A stretch of 64,000 nucleotides of DNA, taken from the NCBI RefSeq assembly GCF_001544275.1, contig NZ_BCQE01000007.1:1-64000 (forward strand), written 5' to 3'. Below, piece by piece: positions 40,673-51,514 of this stretch (positions within the stretch are counted from its first letter, which is position 1; each line of letters opens with the position of its first letter). Below the pieces are notes generated by a model that ran no database searches, was not told the origin of the DNA, and saw nothing but the letters and a program-made list of their open reading frames with translations. The translations under genes and the position numbers were made by a program. The DNA comes from Enterococcus gallinarum NBRC 100675 (lineage in GTDB: Bacteria > Bacillota > Bacilli > Lactobacillales > Enterococcaceae).

Positions 40673-41980
40673 TTACGGCTGATTCTTGGTCAATTGTTCA
40701 TAGGTCCTTCCTAACTTCTTCAATTGATATTTTGGCAGGTGTTCGATGCCTAATGCTGCACCAAATTCCACAGCTAACGCATAGAGTTCAGACTCGTCTT
40801 TCTTGGTCAATGCGTATTGTCTGGTACTCAAAGAGAAATCATTTTTTTCCAATGCTTTAGCGATCCCCTTCCAGTCATGCCAAAGTACTTCATTCTTCAG
40901 CCATTCTTTGCGTTTGGTTTCGTCGGGGATCGCCTCTACATGAACACCGTACTTGTCCCGATAGTGAGCGATCAGAATCGATATTTTACGGTAATAATGG
41001 TCTTGCAGATTTTTGGAATATAGCCCAATCGATTCCAGCAAAAAGACAGCGTATTCCTGCCAAGTCATGTGGGCAGGTTTTTGAGTATTGTAATGGGCCA
41101 ACAAGGAAGTTCGTGCATACAAGCGGCCAAAATTCGCTCCCGAGACACGGTTGACGACTTTCTCCCAAGTATCCGGTTCGACTAGCGCATATTGAGAGAG
41201 TCCTTTTCGTTGTTGCAGGCCATATGGCTGACAAATCCGCATTTGCGTGATGGAGACCCCTTGCGTATAAAGCTTGTCATAAAAAGCATTCATCTCCCAA
41301 TCAAAATGGGCATACGCTCCCCAGACATCCTCTGTCTTCCAGTCATATAATGGATAAAAGTTGACGATCGTTCCTTGATTGGTTTGATGTTTGATCCAGC
41401 AATGCCCCTGATAATTGAAGTTTCGATTTAAAATGGCCCGGTAGCGATGCAAACTTTCTTGTGTTCGAATGCCGATGCCACAAGCAACCGGCTCCCCTTT
41501 GTGATAGTTCGCATACCAAAAAGCAAAATTTCTCAGGAATTTATCTGGATTTAAATTTGCACTTTGGTACAGTTCCATCATTGATTCATCGAGATCTGCC
41601 AGCGAAATCGCATCCCTGGGCATTTCTTGGACCCACTTATCCTGTTCGGCTTCATCCCACATTTTCCACTGAGGCTGAAAAATACTAGTCGTATTGTCTT
41701 CATAAAACGGCAAGCAGAAATGATAGACCTGTTGAACGCTTTTCAGCTGTTTGATCGATTCCATAAAGTTCCGAGTCGAGCGATAATTGGCTTCGATGTC
41801 TAAAATCAATAAGTCAAATTTTTTTCCACTTTTTTGGGCAATTTGGTCAGCTAATTGGACCATTGCTCCGCTGTCTTTCCCACCGCTAAAAGAGAAATAA
41901 ACATGAGAAAAGGTATTGAATATATACGTCAGACGTTCCTCAGCAGCTTCCAACACATTGATATCGCAATATTTCTTCAT
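40673..41980 (-). CDS. IbrA-like phosphoadenosine-phosphosulfate-reductase-family protein (DUF3440)
   Basis: A 435-residue PP-loop ATPase-type protein. The N-terminal domain carries 'FSFSGGKDSGAMVQLA' (about residues 29-44; SGGKDS is the ATP-binding loop) and 'LLILDIEANYRSTRNFME'; a middle part has 'VACGIGIRTQESLHRYRAIL' and 'NFYPLYDWKTEDVWGAYA', typical of PAPS-reductase-like enzymes such as DndC; the C-terminal third is the DUF3440 region. The E. coli relative IbrA acts with IbrB. The catalytic Cys of true PAPS reductases is not evident, so adenylation or sulfur transfer to an unknown target is more likely than sulfate reduction. Confidence 0.82.
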   Translation of the reverse strand: MKKYCDINVLEAAEERLTYIFNTFSHVYFSFSGGKDSGAMVQLADQIAQKSGKKFDLLILDIEANYRSTRNFMESIKQLKSVQQVYHFCLPFYEDNTTSIFQPQWKMWDEAEQDKWVQEMPRDAISLADLDESMMELYQSANLNPDKFLRNFAFWYANYHKGEPVACGIGIRTQESLHRYRAILNRNFNYQGHCWIKHQTNQGTIVNFYPLYDWKTEDVWGAYAHFDWEMNAFYDKLYTQGVSITQMRICQPYGLQQRKGLSQYALVEPDTWEKVVNRVSGANFGRLYARTSLLAHYNTQKPAHMTWQEYAVFLLESIGLYSKNLQDHYYRKISILIAHYRDKYGVHVEAIPDETKRKEWLKNEVLWHDWKGIAKALEKNDFSLSTRQYALTKKDESELYALAVEFGAALGIEHLPKYQLKKLGRTYEQLTKNQP

Positions 41981-42024
41981 AAACCCCGCTTCTTTTACTT
42001 ATTTTTGATTGAATTTGTGTATGT

Positions 42025-42063
42025 ATTCACTTTAATTATAAAGTGAATTGGGTTCGCTTACAA
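42025..42063 (-). promoter_or_regulatory. Promoter with overlapping palindrome upstream of the IbrA-like gene
   Basis: On the minus strand TTGTAA (-35, at 42058-42063) and TATAAT (-10, at 42035-42040) are 17 bases apart. A perfect palindrome with arms ATTCACTTTA (42025-42034) and TAAAGTGAAT (42039-42048) around four bases covers the -10. This is the layout of a repressor operator, but no regulator gene is adjacent. Confidence 0.8.
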
Positions 42064-42225
42064 GCCTACCTCTTAATTGCAGAATCTTTCTTAACGAAAT
42101 AAATATCCAAATATTTCCACTCTTTCTTTCGATTAGGAGAAAAAAATTGCCTGTCTAACCCGACATTGCTTGAGCTGGATCATCAATTAAGCGGATCGGG
42201 GAAATCCAATGGTTATCAAAACGTA

Positions 42226-42264
42226 AAAATCCCACTGGACTAGTTGCTAGTCTAGTGGGATTTT
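42226..42264. terminator. Terminator next to the membrane protein gene
   Basis: Arms AAAATCCCACTGGACTAG and CTAGTCTAGTGGGATTTT (one mismatch) around a 3-base loop. It ends two bases from the stop codon of the minus-strand membrane protein gene. Confidence 0.88.
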
Positions 42265-42266
42265 CC

Positions 42267-43673
42267 TTACTCCATTGGAAAATCGTCGTTCGTTTTTATT
42301 GTTTCGTCACTTTCTCCAGTTGAGCGGGATTTTTTCCACAAGACGTACACAACGATGACACCAACCATTAAGATACCGCAATTCAACCATTTGGCATCAT
42401 TCAACACGTGTAAATCTGGAGATGACAATGGATCGTTTCCCGATAGCTGTAACAAGATATTCAGCGGGCGATCAAAGAGAGTTGTCATAATCAGTAGAAA
42501 AGCCATCATGACGAATTGATGCGTGACACTCCCCTTATTTTGAGTGGTAAATTTGGCGATCATTCGCTGATCAACAGGCAAGGAAGGTTCCTGCGCATAC
42601 CGTTGATTCAACCAGCTGCTGGTCAAAGATTGCCAAAAGCTTAATAAAAACAAACCAAAAACAAAGCTTTGTGGAAAAAGAAGCACAAACAATGAAAGAG
42701 CCAAACCACCAAGCAGAACTGGAACTGTATTTGGAGAAATACCTTGCAGAATACGTTTGCCTAAGATCATGGACAAAATCATTCCTGCAAGATAAGGCAA
42801 ATACAAATAGCGAGTCAACGCCTCTGTCCCATACAGACTTCCTAGATAAAGTGCTCCAAATAAGAAAACAAAATTCCCTAACATGCCATTTAAAAAAGTT
42901 AGCACGTTGAGCCATGAGGGCAGTTTCCAATGCTTCTTCGCTCGTCCTAGATAAAATACGGCACCTAAGAAGAGGACAAAGAAACCATAAATCGCCCAAT
43001 CAAGCAATTGGATATTTGCCAATAAACGTGCATTCCGCAGCAAAAAGAGTAACAAGAAAAAGATTAGAAAAAGAAGCAATTCTTTAAAGGCGATCACTTT
43101 TGAATTCATTTGCTTAAAGTCGATGCTATATCTAGGATAGTGGGTAACTGTATGGTAAGCCATGACGTAAAACATCGTATACAAGCCAAATGCGGCTATC
43201 AGCTTCGTTGTGCCTGACCATTCCATCACCACTAACAACAAAATCAGTAAGAACAATGCAAAAGGCATTTTTTTACGAGTCATATTGGTAAATCCCAAGT
43301 TCTTTTCATGAAGATTGACCGTGCGATTCGTTGGAACTAGCCAAGAGGCACTCAGCCCTAGCAAACTACCGGATAAATAGAAAAATGGAAAATAATAAAC
43401 ACCTAAAATTCCAGCAAAGGCTCCAACACCACCCATCAGCAAAGCACCAATCAGCAGTGTATAACTGTCTAATCCTAAACGTATACTGCGGATAAGAAAA
43501 ATTCCTGTCATCCGTAATGTATAAAATAAAGTAAACGGCAGAATCGTTAACCAACTCTTGCCATCATTCAATCCTAGGAATAACAAATACGGAATCACGA
43601 TTACCGTATTACTTAAAAGAAATGGGGTCGTTTGTGCAAACGTCACGAGCCATTTTTTGATTCGTTGAACCAT
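42267..43673 (-). CDS. Polytopic membrane protein, possibly MFS-like
   Basis: A 468-residue protein with roughly twelve hydrophobic segments, basic loops ('RTVNLHEKNLGFTNMTRKK') and a charged C-terminal tail. No motif identifies its family; the layout resembles a major-facilitator-type carrier. It is a single gene, 370 bases from the divergent ABC exporter operon, and ends at a strong terminator. Transport function is a guess. Confidence 0.7.
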   Translation of the reverse strand: MVQRIKKWLVTFAQTTPFLLSNTVIVIPYLLFLGLNDGKSWLTILPFTLFYTLRMTGIFLIRSIRLGLDSYTLLIGALLMGGVGAFAGILGVYYFPFFYLSGSLLGLSASWLVPTNRTVNLHEKNLGFTNMTRKKMPFALFLLILLLVVMEWSGTTKLIAAFGLYTMFYVMAYHTVTHYPRYSIDFKQMNSKVIAFKELLLFLIFFLLLFLLRNARLLANIQLLDWAIYGFFVLFLGAVFYLGRAKKHWKLPSWLNVLTFLNGMLGNFVFLFGALYLGSLYGTEALTRYLYLPYLAGMILSMILGKRILQGISPNTVPVLLGGLALSLFVLLFPQSFVFGLFLLSFWQSLTSSWLNQRYAQEPSLPVDQRMIAKFTTQNKGSVTHQFVMMAFLLIMTTLFDRPLNILLQLSGNDPLSSPDLHVLNDAKWLNCGILMVGVIVVYVLWKKSRSTGESDETIKTNDDFPME

Positions 43674-44039
43674 CAGGAACCTCCTTGTTTCTCTCTACCA
43701 ATCACTCATCTGTAGTACGATCTATTGACGTGTACAAGTGATCGTTTCTCATTTATTATACCTTTTCTATATAAAGACCGCACGGCTTTCCACAAAAAAG
43801 AAACTGAGAATCGAAGGCGTTATTCCTTTATCGCTCGTTTAGAGTATCATTTTTATCACTTACATCTTTTGTTCCATTGAATTCAGACATTCGCTATGCT
43901 ACACTAGCGTTACTTTTGTTTGGCTGACGAACCGCTGCCCCAACCATGTTCGTTTGGACCAACTCGTTGCGAGTATTCGTGTTTTCGGATGCTCTTTTTG
44001 TCGCGTTTTTTGCCAAAAAAAGAAAGTGAGTGAATCCAA
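43674..44039. other. Divergent intergenic region
   Basis: No gene is supported. It contains a plus-strand promoter for the ABC exporter operon (separate entry) and an untranslated leader of about 130 bases whose GC content is higher than the surroundings. Confidence 0.6.
43877..43905 (+). promoter_or_regulatory. Promoter of the ABC-2 exporter operon
   Basis: TTGAAT (-35) and TACACT (-10) with a 17-base spacer, about 135 bases before the ATPase start. TATGC just before the -10 is a TGn-like extension. Confidence 0.55.
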
Positions 44040-45014
44040 ATGATCCAAGTGCAACACCTCAACAAAAGCTTCAAAGTCGCGAAACGCCAAAGTGGTTTTC
44101 GCAACGCTGCCAAGGCGCTCTTCCATCGAGAGGTTTCGACAATCCCCGCTTTACAAGATATCAGCTTTACGATTCAAGAAGGAGAAATGGTCGGATACAT
44201 CGGCCCGAATGGTGCTGGAAAAAGCACCACCATCAAAATCATGTGTGGTGTTTTGACACCTGATGACGGAACGTGCTTGATTAACGGGCGCGTTCCATGG
44301 AAAGAACGGGTCGATCATGTCCAAGACATTGGCGTTGTCTTTGGTCAACGTAGTCAGCTCTGGTGGGATGTCCCAGTCATTGACAGTTTCGAGCTGATTC
44401 GTGATATTTATCGGGTCGATCCGCAAGTCTATCGGCAAAATCTGGAAGAGCTAGTCGCTCTGCTCGACCTAAGCGAAACGTTGAAAACCCCCGCCCGTTC
44501 GTTGAGTCTAGGGCAACGTATGCGCTGCGAGATTGCCGCTTCGTTGCTCCATGATCCCAAGATTTTGTTTCTAGATGAACCGACGATTGGCCTTGATGCG
44601 GTGTCTAAGATCGCAGTGCGCCAATTCATCAAAAAGCGTAATCAGGAAAAAGGAACGACTGTCATCCTAACGACCCATGACATGCAGGACATTGAAGCAT
44701 TGACAGAACGCATTTTACTGATTGGTAAAGGGCAAATTTTATTAGATGGTCAATTGCCAGAGTTGAAGCAACGCTTCTCTGACGCCAAAACATTGCAGAT
44801 CGATTATCTAGGAACCCCACCGACACTTCCAGCAGGCGCCACTGTGACCCAAGCAGAAATCGGGCGATTGGAACTAACGATTGATCCAAATCAGCTGACC
44901 GTTCCGCAAGCCATCACACAGCTTAGCCAGCAAGTGGAGATCACTGATCTGTCTGTTTCCAGTATCACAGCAGAAGAAATGGTCGCTAAGTTGTATAAGG
45001 AGTACCACATATGA
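44040..45014 (+). CDS. ABC exporter ATP-binding protein (COG4586 type)
   Basis: A 324-residue ATPase: an N-terminal extension ('KSFKVAKRQSGFRNAAKALF') typical of this group, Walker A 'GPNGAGKSTTIK', signature 'LSLGQRMRCE', Walker B 'ILFLDEPTIGLD' and the His in 'TTHDMQDIE'. A C-terminal domain of about 90 residues follows. It forms an exporter with the two permeases encoded next, overlapping the first by 4 bases (ATGA). Substrate unknown. Confidence 0.92.
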   Translation: MIQVQHLNKSFKVAKRQSGFRNAAKALFHREVSTIPALQDISFTIQEGEMVGYIGPNGAGKSTTIKIMCGVLTPDDGTCLINGRVPWKERVDHVQDIGVVFGQRSQLWWDVPVIDSFELIRDIYRVDPQVYRQNLEELVALLDLSETLKTPARSLSLGQRMRCEIAASLLHDPKILFLDEPTIGLDAVSKIAVRQFIKKRNQEKGTTVILTTHDMQDIEALTERILLIGKGQILLDGQLPELKQRFSDAKTLQIDYLGTPPTLPAGATVTQAEIGRLELTIDPNQLTVPQAITQLSQQVEITDLSVSSITAEEMVAKLYKEYHI

Positions 45015-45814
45015 GCAAGTATCAGGCACTCTTTCGTATCCGTTTTACCAATAGTTTGCAATACCGCTCGGCCGCATTAGCTGGAATGGTGACACAATTC
45101 GTTTGGGGCATGTTGGAGATTTTAGCTTTTCGCGCCTTTTATCAGACCGATCCGACAGCTTTTCCAATGACCTTTCAACAAACCGTCTCTTATGTCTGGA
45201 TGCAGCAAGCGTTCTTAGCATTATTCATGTTATGGTTTTTTGAAAGTGAGATTTTTGATGCCATAACATCAGGAGCGATCGCTTACGAGTTGGCTCGTCC
45301 AATGGATCTCTATGACCGCTGGTTTTGCCAATCGGCAGCGAATCGCTGTGCAAAAGCGTTGCTGCGCTGCCTGCCGATTTTTGCTATCGCCTTTTTGTTG
45401 CCAGCCCCCTATCGTTTGGTCTTACCAGAAAATCTGATGAGCATACTGCTATTTATGCTGTCGCTGGTTTTAAGTCTGGGCGTCGTGGTGGCTGTGTCGC
45501 TGTTGATTTACATTTCGACGTTCTATACCCTTTCTTCCCTCGGCGTGCGGGTCGTGATGGGGGCAATCGGTGAATTTCTCGCTGGCGGTATTATTCCGTT
45601 GCCATTTTTCCCACAGCCTTTTCGACAAATCGCTGAATTGCTGCCTTTTGCCGCGATGCAAAATGTGCCTTTGCGGATTTATAGCGGGGATTTGGTTGGA
45701 AATGCGTTATGGCAGATGCTGGGAATGCAGCTCTTTTGGCTGCTGGTATTGGTAGCTGGTGGCAAGTTTTGGATGGCTCGTGCGTTAAAACGAGTGATCG
45801 TACAGGGGGGTTGA
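45011..45814 (+). CDS. ABC-2 exporter permease (COG4587 type)
   Basis: A 267-residue membrane protein with six hydrophobic segments. 'LFRIRFTNSLQYRSAALAG' at the start and 'GAIAYELARPMDLY' in the second loop match the permease group that pairs with COG4586 ATPases. It overlaps the ATPase gene by 4 bases and precedes the second permease by 2 bases. Confidence 0.88.
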   Translation: MSKYQALFRIRFTNSLQYRSAALAGMVTQFVWGMLEILAFRAFYQTDPTAFPMTFQQTVSYVWMQQAFLALFMLWFFESEIFDAITSGAIAYELARPMDLYDRWFCQSAANRCAKALLRCLPIFAIAFLLPAPYRLVLPENLMSILLFMLSLVLSLGVVVAVSLLIYISTFYTLSSLGVRVVMGAIGEFLAGGIIPLPFFPQPFRQIAELLPFAAMQNVPLRIYSGDLVGNALWQMLGMQLFWLLVLVAGGKFWMARALKRVIVQGG

Positions 45815-45816
45815 AA

Positions 45817-46593
45817 ATGTCTCTTTACTGGAAATATTTTAATATCCATTTGAAAAGTCAAATGCAATATAAGGTTTCGTTCTTCTTGACAGCGTTAGGC
45901 CAATTTCTTGGTTCCTTTACCGCTTTTCTAGGAATTTTGTTTATGTTTTCCCGGTTCCATCAAGTTGATGGCTTCTCATTTGAGGAAGTGCTGCTGTGCT
46001 TTGCGACAGTCCTTTTTTCTTTTTCATTAGCGGAATGTTTTGCTCGCGGGTTCGACCTATTCCCGCAAATGATCGCCAATGGTGAATTTGATCGAGCATT
46101 GGTCCGGCCCCGATCGCTAGTCTTTCAAGTACTGGCTGCTAAAATGGAATTCACTCGCATTGGTCGGCTCCTGCAAGCATTGCTCTTATTTTGCTATGTA
46201 CTGCCAACAAGCGGCATCGATTGGCAGCCAATCAAAGTGCTGACTCTGACTTTGATGATTCTCTGTGGTGCCGTCTTGTTCTTTTTTCTCTTTTTGATTT
46301 ATGCCGCCATTTCTTTTTTCACCCTTCAGGGATTGGAATTCATGAACATCTTTACGGACGGCGCCCGCGAATTTGGCCGCTATCCATTTAGTATCTACGG
46401 CAAACAAGTCTTGCGGATCTTGACCTATGTCATTCCAATGGCTTGGTTTCAATACTATCCCTTTTTATTTATCATTGGTCGGCTGGAGCAGCCACTATGG
46501 GCGTTCGCCCCATTACTATGCTTGCCATTTGGTATTCCCGCCCTCTTATTTTGGCGCTTTGGTCTGAGCAGGTATGTTTCTACCGGTTCATAA
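45817..46593 (+). CDS. ABC-2 exporter permease (COG3694 type)
   Basis: A 258-residue membrane protein with six hydrophobic segments: 'YFNIHLKSQMQYKVSFFL' at the start, 'NGEFDRALVRPRSLVFQVL' in the loop and 'VIPMAWFQYYPFLFIIGR' near the end are family marks. The ATG at 45817 lies 2 bases after the previous stop, with AGGGGGG before it; a longer frame inside the previous gene is not used. It completes a heteromeric exporter, ending at a terminator. Confidence 0.88.
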   Translation: MSLYWKYFNIHLKSQMQYKVSFFLTALGQFLGSFTAFLGILFMFSRFHQVDGFSFEEVLLCFATVLFSFSLAECFARGFDLFPQMIANGEFDRALVRPRSLVFQVLAAKMEFTRIGRLLQALLLFCYVLPTSGIDWQPIKVLTLTLMILCGAVLFFFLFLIYAAISFFTLQGLEFMNIFTDGAREFGRYPFSIYGKQVLRILTYVIPMAWFQYYPFLFIIGRLEQPLWAFAPLLCLPFGIPALLFWRFGLSRYVSTGS

Positions 46594-46596
46594 CTA

Positions 46597-46668
46597 AAAA
46601 GCAGCGTCTTTAAACAATAATTCTTTTCCAATTTTTGAAAAAGAAAAGTTGTTTAAGGTGCTGCTTTT
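46597..46668. terminator. Bidirectional terminator between the exporter operon and the alpha-glucoside module
   Basis: Arms AAAAGCAGC plus CTTTAAACAA pair with TTGTTTAAGG plus GCTGCTTTT, with a further small hairpin in the loop. Confidence 0.85.
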
Positions 46669-46670
46669 CT

Positions 46671-47135
46671 TTACACAAATGATTTATAGTGAAAGAGTTT
46701 TTCTCCAAAGTGAACATGACCCTTTTCATTTTTCAAGGTACCGTCAGATTCTACCAATACAACGATCAGTACACTATCTTTATCTGCCTCCTCCAGTGCT
46801 GCTATATCCATTTGTGCTAATAAATCACTAGGCTGGATCCTCTGTCCTTTTTCAACAAGAATAGTAAACGGAGCCCCCTTCATCTCCACTGTTTCTAATC
46901 CCATATGCAACAGTACGATTGCACCATGATCTGTTTTGAGGGAAATTGCATGTTTAGTTGGAAAAATATCCTGTACGATTCCTGAAACAGGTGCAAAAAC
47001 CTGACCATCATGCTCCGTTATAGCAAATCCACCACCCATCATTTTTGATGAAAATACCGCATCTCCTACCTCTTCAATAGGCAACACATTCCCTGAAGCA
47101 GGAGCCTGCAGCCAGTTTTTCTTTGAAAAAAACAT
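46671..47135 (-). CDS. PTS EIIA component, glucose (Crr) type
   Basis: A 154-residue single-domain EIIA-Glc: 'APASGNVLPIEEVGDAVFS', 'GGGFAITEHDGQVFAPVSG', 'HAISLKTDHGAIVLLHMGL' with the phospho-acceptor His in the LLHMG motif, and 'MDIAALEEADKD' near the end. The EIICB at 49901-51490 lacks an EIIA domain, so this protein probably supplies the phosphate for alpha-glucoside uptake. It is 12 bases downstream of the MFS gene and last in the cluster. Confidence 0.92.
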   Translation of the reverse strand: MFFSKKNWLQAPASGNVLPIEEVGDAVFSSKMMGGGFAITEHDGQVFAPVSGIVQDIFPTKHAISLKTDHGAIVLLHMGLETVEMKGAPFTILVEKGQRIQPSDLLAQMDIAALEEADKDSVLIVVLVESDGTLKNEKGHVHFGEKLFHYKSFV

Positions 47136-47147
47136 TTATCTTCCTCC

Positions 47148-48311
47148 TCAACTTTTTTTTGTAGCAGTAAATCCTCTGTATAAAATAAACGCAAGAATTG
47201 GTAACAAGCCAAAAATAAAAATAGTTTGATCGATGGAAAGATAGTTTGATAAAATTCCCGAGAGCAAGGGGGAAAGAAATGAAGAACAGCCGATATAGAA
47301 ACTGACGGATATCAATTGTCCCGAAGAAAACACAGCTCTTGGAGTGATCTGACTAATCAGTAAACGACTGCCAATCGTAAATATCGGTACAGTAAAAAAT
47401 TGCAAAAAACTGGCGCCTAATAAAATCAATGGCCGATCAGCTAAATAAAAAAGAAAAAACTGCGCGGTCAAAAAAGCACCTGATATCATAACCAATCGTT
47501 CATTTTTCCATTTTGTGATCGTTCTATTCAGCAAAAGATAAGCAGGTATTTCGCAAAAAGACTGGATCGACCATTTCAAACCAACATATTCTTTGCCCCT
47601 CGACATGTCGATCAATTTATCAATGACCAATGTGTTATTGGCAACGATCGTCAAATACAAAAGAAAGAAAAGACTATTGTATAACAGAAATGGTTTGCTT
47701 TTGCACAATGCCAAAATATCTTTTAGTTGAACTTTAGCGACTTGTTTCGGTACAGTCTCCTGATTCCCCTGCATCGCCTCAGGTGTAGCTTTTGAAAAAA
47801 AGAGTGTCATCCCTAAAAGTGCCACAAGTGGCAAACTCAAAAGACGATAATCCGCTCCGATAATAAACAGCGGGATCAGCAAGCTCATCACACTCCAGCC
47901 TAAGGATCCAATGGCTTTGATATAGGATAAATGTCTGGCTGTGGGTGGCTCTGACAAAACCCAGTTATCCAATAATGTTGCTGCAGTGTTAGCTAATCCG
48001 CCGGCAATAGCTAAACTTGCTAAATGAAGTACCCATTGTTCTTTTCCCAAAAGATAAAAACTGATTACAAAAAGAACCAGTAAAAACGAAACCGTCATCG
48101 AAATCCTTTTCAAGCGATTATTCTTATCTGAAAAATACCCCAGAACAATTTGAAAGAGGATAGTTGTCACACTGTAGGATGCGAGAAACCATCCTCTTTG
48201 GACTGCGTCATACCCTTGCTCTGTCAAAAAGGGAACGATTTGAGTCATAAGAATGGCCATAATTGCATATTGCGCAAAGTAGACTAGTTGAAACTTGGTT
48301 TTGACTTTCAT
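47148..48311 (-). CDS. MFS transporter (MFS_1-like)
   Basis: A 387-residue permease with twelve predicted membrane segments. The N-terminal half shows 'GYFSDKNNRLKR' (the loop 2-3 motif of the major facilitator family), then 'DNWVLSEPPTARHLSYIKAIGSLGW', a pattern of the LacY/nucleoside-type MFS_1-like group. It sits between the GH4 gene and EIIA, so it may carry an alpha-glucoside, a product or a related sugar; the substrate is not visible. No clear ribosome site precedes the ATG. Confidence 0.82.
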   Translation of the reverse strand: MKVKTKFQLVYFAQYAIMAILMTQIVPFLTEQGYDAVQRGWFLASYSVTTILFQIVLGYFSDKNNRLKRISMTVSFLLVLFVISFYLLGKEQWVLHLASLAIAGGLANTAATLLDNWVLSEPPTARHLSYIKAIGSLGWSVMSLLIPLFIIGADYRLLSLPLVALLGMTLFFSKATPEAMQGNQETVPKQVAKVQLKDILALCKSKPFLLYNSLFFLLYLTIVANNTLVIDKLIDMSRGKEYVGLKWSIQSFCEIPAYLLLNRTITKWKNERLVMISGAFLTAQFFLFYLADRPLILLGASFLQFFTVPIFTIGSRLLISQITPRAVFSSGQLISVSFYIGCSSFLSPLLSGILSNYLSIDQTIFIFGLLPILAFILYRGFTATKKS

Positions 48312-48509
48312 GTTCTATCTTAAAACTATCGGTCTGTGAACATATGCTTCCCAACAAGTCGAATCGCCGAACCATAAGAATTGCTGCTACGGTTCAGTAA
48401 ATCCCCGTTTCCATTTCATAAAAAGCAGTCATTAATCCCTATCGTTCGGAGCGATTCGTCTCAGTTTTTCTTATGTCACACTTCCGATTCCTTTCCTCAT
48501 TTCTAGCAC

Positions 48510-49859
<1,350 letters not shown>

Positions 49860-49900
49860 TTATCTAAAAGATTTCTGTTTAAAATGATTTTGTTTACCGT

Positions 49901-51490
49901 TTATTCTTTCATCAGTTCTTCAAAAGATTCCCGAACTGTCGGTACTGTTAATCCAACAATGATTTGAATACCACCGTTGCCTGTGTTGACCAATCCAGAG
50001 GCTCCTGCCGCTTGAAATTCCGTTGAACTGGCAACTTTGTTGGCATCTTTGATGGTCAGTCGTAGCCGAGTTGCACAATTCGTCACATCAATTACGTTCT
50101 CTTTTCCTCCCACCAATGCCATATACGCTTGTGCCTGTCTGAGATGTTTGGGAATTTCCTCCTCTTTCCCCTTATTTTTATCTTTCTGCTTATTCTCATA
50201 ATCTGCTTTCGAGTAAAGCTGCATACTTTCGAGATCATCTTCCCGTCCTGGTGTTTTCAAATTGAACTTTTTGATGATAAAAGTGAAGACAAAATACCAA
50301 ATTGCCGTGAAAATCAGCCCGATAATGATTTGGGTAATATACGTCGAACTGTGGAATTTCCATAGAGGTAACCAGTCAAGTCCTAGCCAATTGATCAGGC
50401 CACCGCCAAAATCGCCAACGACACCAAACGCATAGGAAACTGTAGCAATTGAGGCATCCAATAACGCATGCACCACCCATAATGCTGGGGCAACAAAGAG
50501 GAAAGTAAACTCAATTGGCTCTGTGATCCCAGTCAAGATTGCCGTCAAAGCAGCCGGTGCAATCAACGCAATAACCTTCTTCTTTTTATCGGGGCGAGCC
50601 GTTTGAATGATTGCTAAGCTTAAACCTGCTGTTCCAAAAACCTTAGACATACCGGATAAAGAGAAACCGCCAAAAGGATACAGCTCTTTTAGTGATTGAG
50701 CGCTTGTTTGAAAATCACCGATATGTCCTGCCCAGTAAGCAGCCATTCCACCCTCGATTACTGCATTGTCATAGGCAAATGGCGCATAAACAAAGTGATG
50801 TAATCCTGTTGGAATCAGTATTTTTTGTAAGAACTGATAGACAAAGACTCCTAAGCTTCCAGAATTGATAAAGAACCCTTGCATGCTTCTCATACCCTCT
50901 TGAATCGTTGGCCAAACAAAGCACATAATCACTGCTAAAGGCACCATTACGAAAAAGCCTATCATTGTGACAAAGACAGAACCGCTAAAGATCGACAACA
51001 TTTCAGGCAATTCTTGCTCATAATAGCGATTGTGGAGATAAACAACGATTCCTGATATTAAGAGTGCCCCGATCATTCCTGTATCTAAAGTAGTGATTCC
51101 TGCTATTGAAGTTAAACCTGAGCCAGTAGTAGCGGCTTGAGTAATATCCACACCAAACGAATTTGGCCATAAAGTTAAAATAGCATTTACGAAATAATTG
51201 AAAGCAATGTAGGTCACTAATGCTTCCATCGTTGCTCTAGCGGCATACTTCTTTGCTAAACTAATCGGTAATCCTACAACAAACAATATTGGCAATTGGA
51301 AAAATGGTGTCCAGCCTCCTGCAGCAATGACATTCCAAAATTTATACCACAGCGTACCCGGTGCTGCGATATCTCCCATAATCGTTTGATTCGAAAACAG
51401 CAATGAAAAGCCAATAATGATACCAAAAAATGAAAACAACATTACTGGTGCCAACATCGCTCCGCCGAACCTTTGAATTTTTTTCATCAT
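49901..51490 (-). CDS. PTS EIICB component, alpha-glucoside/maltose type (GlvC-like)
   Basis: A 529-residue membrane transporter: EIIC part with about ten membrane segments ('FGGAMLAPVMLFSFFGIIIG' to about 410, with 'GITEPIEFTFLFVAP' as the sugar-binding loop) and a C-terminal EIIB domain with the phospho-Cys in 'DVTNCATRLRLTI'. It imports and phosphorylates an alpha-glucoside such as maltose or a sucrose isomer; GlvC/MalP of B. subtilis is the model. It is followed by GH4, MFS and EIIA genes, and is divergent from the RpiR regulator. Confidence 0.9.
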   Translation of the reverse strand: MMKKIQRFGGAMLAPVMLFSFFGIIIGFSLLFSNQTIMGDIAAPGTLWYKFWNVIAAGGWTPFFQLPILFVVGLPISLAKKYAARATMEALVTYIAFNYFVNAILTLWPNSFGVDITQAATTGSGLTSIAGITTLDTGMIGALLISGIVVYLHNRYYEQELPEMLSIFSGSVFVTMIGFFVMVPLAVIMCFVWPTIQEGMRSMQGFFINSGSLGVFVYQFLQKILIPTGLHHFVYAPFAYDNAVIEGGMAAYWAGHIGDFQTSAQSLKELYPFGGFSLSGMSKVFGTAGLSLAIIQTARPDKKKKVIALIAPAALTAILTGITEPIEFTFLFVAPALWVVHALLDASIATVSYAFGVVGDFGGGLINWLGLDWLPLWKFHSSTYITQIIIGLIFTAIWYFVFTFIIKKFNLKTPGREDDLESMQLYSKADYENKQKDKNKGKEEEIPKHLRQAQAYMALVGGKENVIDVTNCATRLRLTIKDANKVASSTEFQAAGASGLVNTGNGGIQIIVGLTVPTVRESFEELMKE

Positions 51491-51514
51491 AGTCTTTCGT
51501 CCTTCACGTTTTTT

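Noticed and set aside
44151-44438. 95-codon minus-strand frame inside the ABC ATPase gene
   Set aside because: Antisense shadow of a clear ATPase; no ribosome site.
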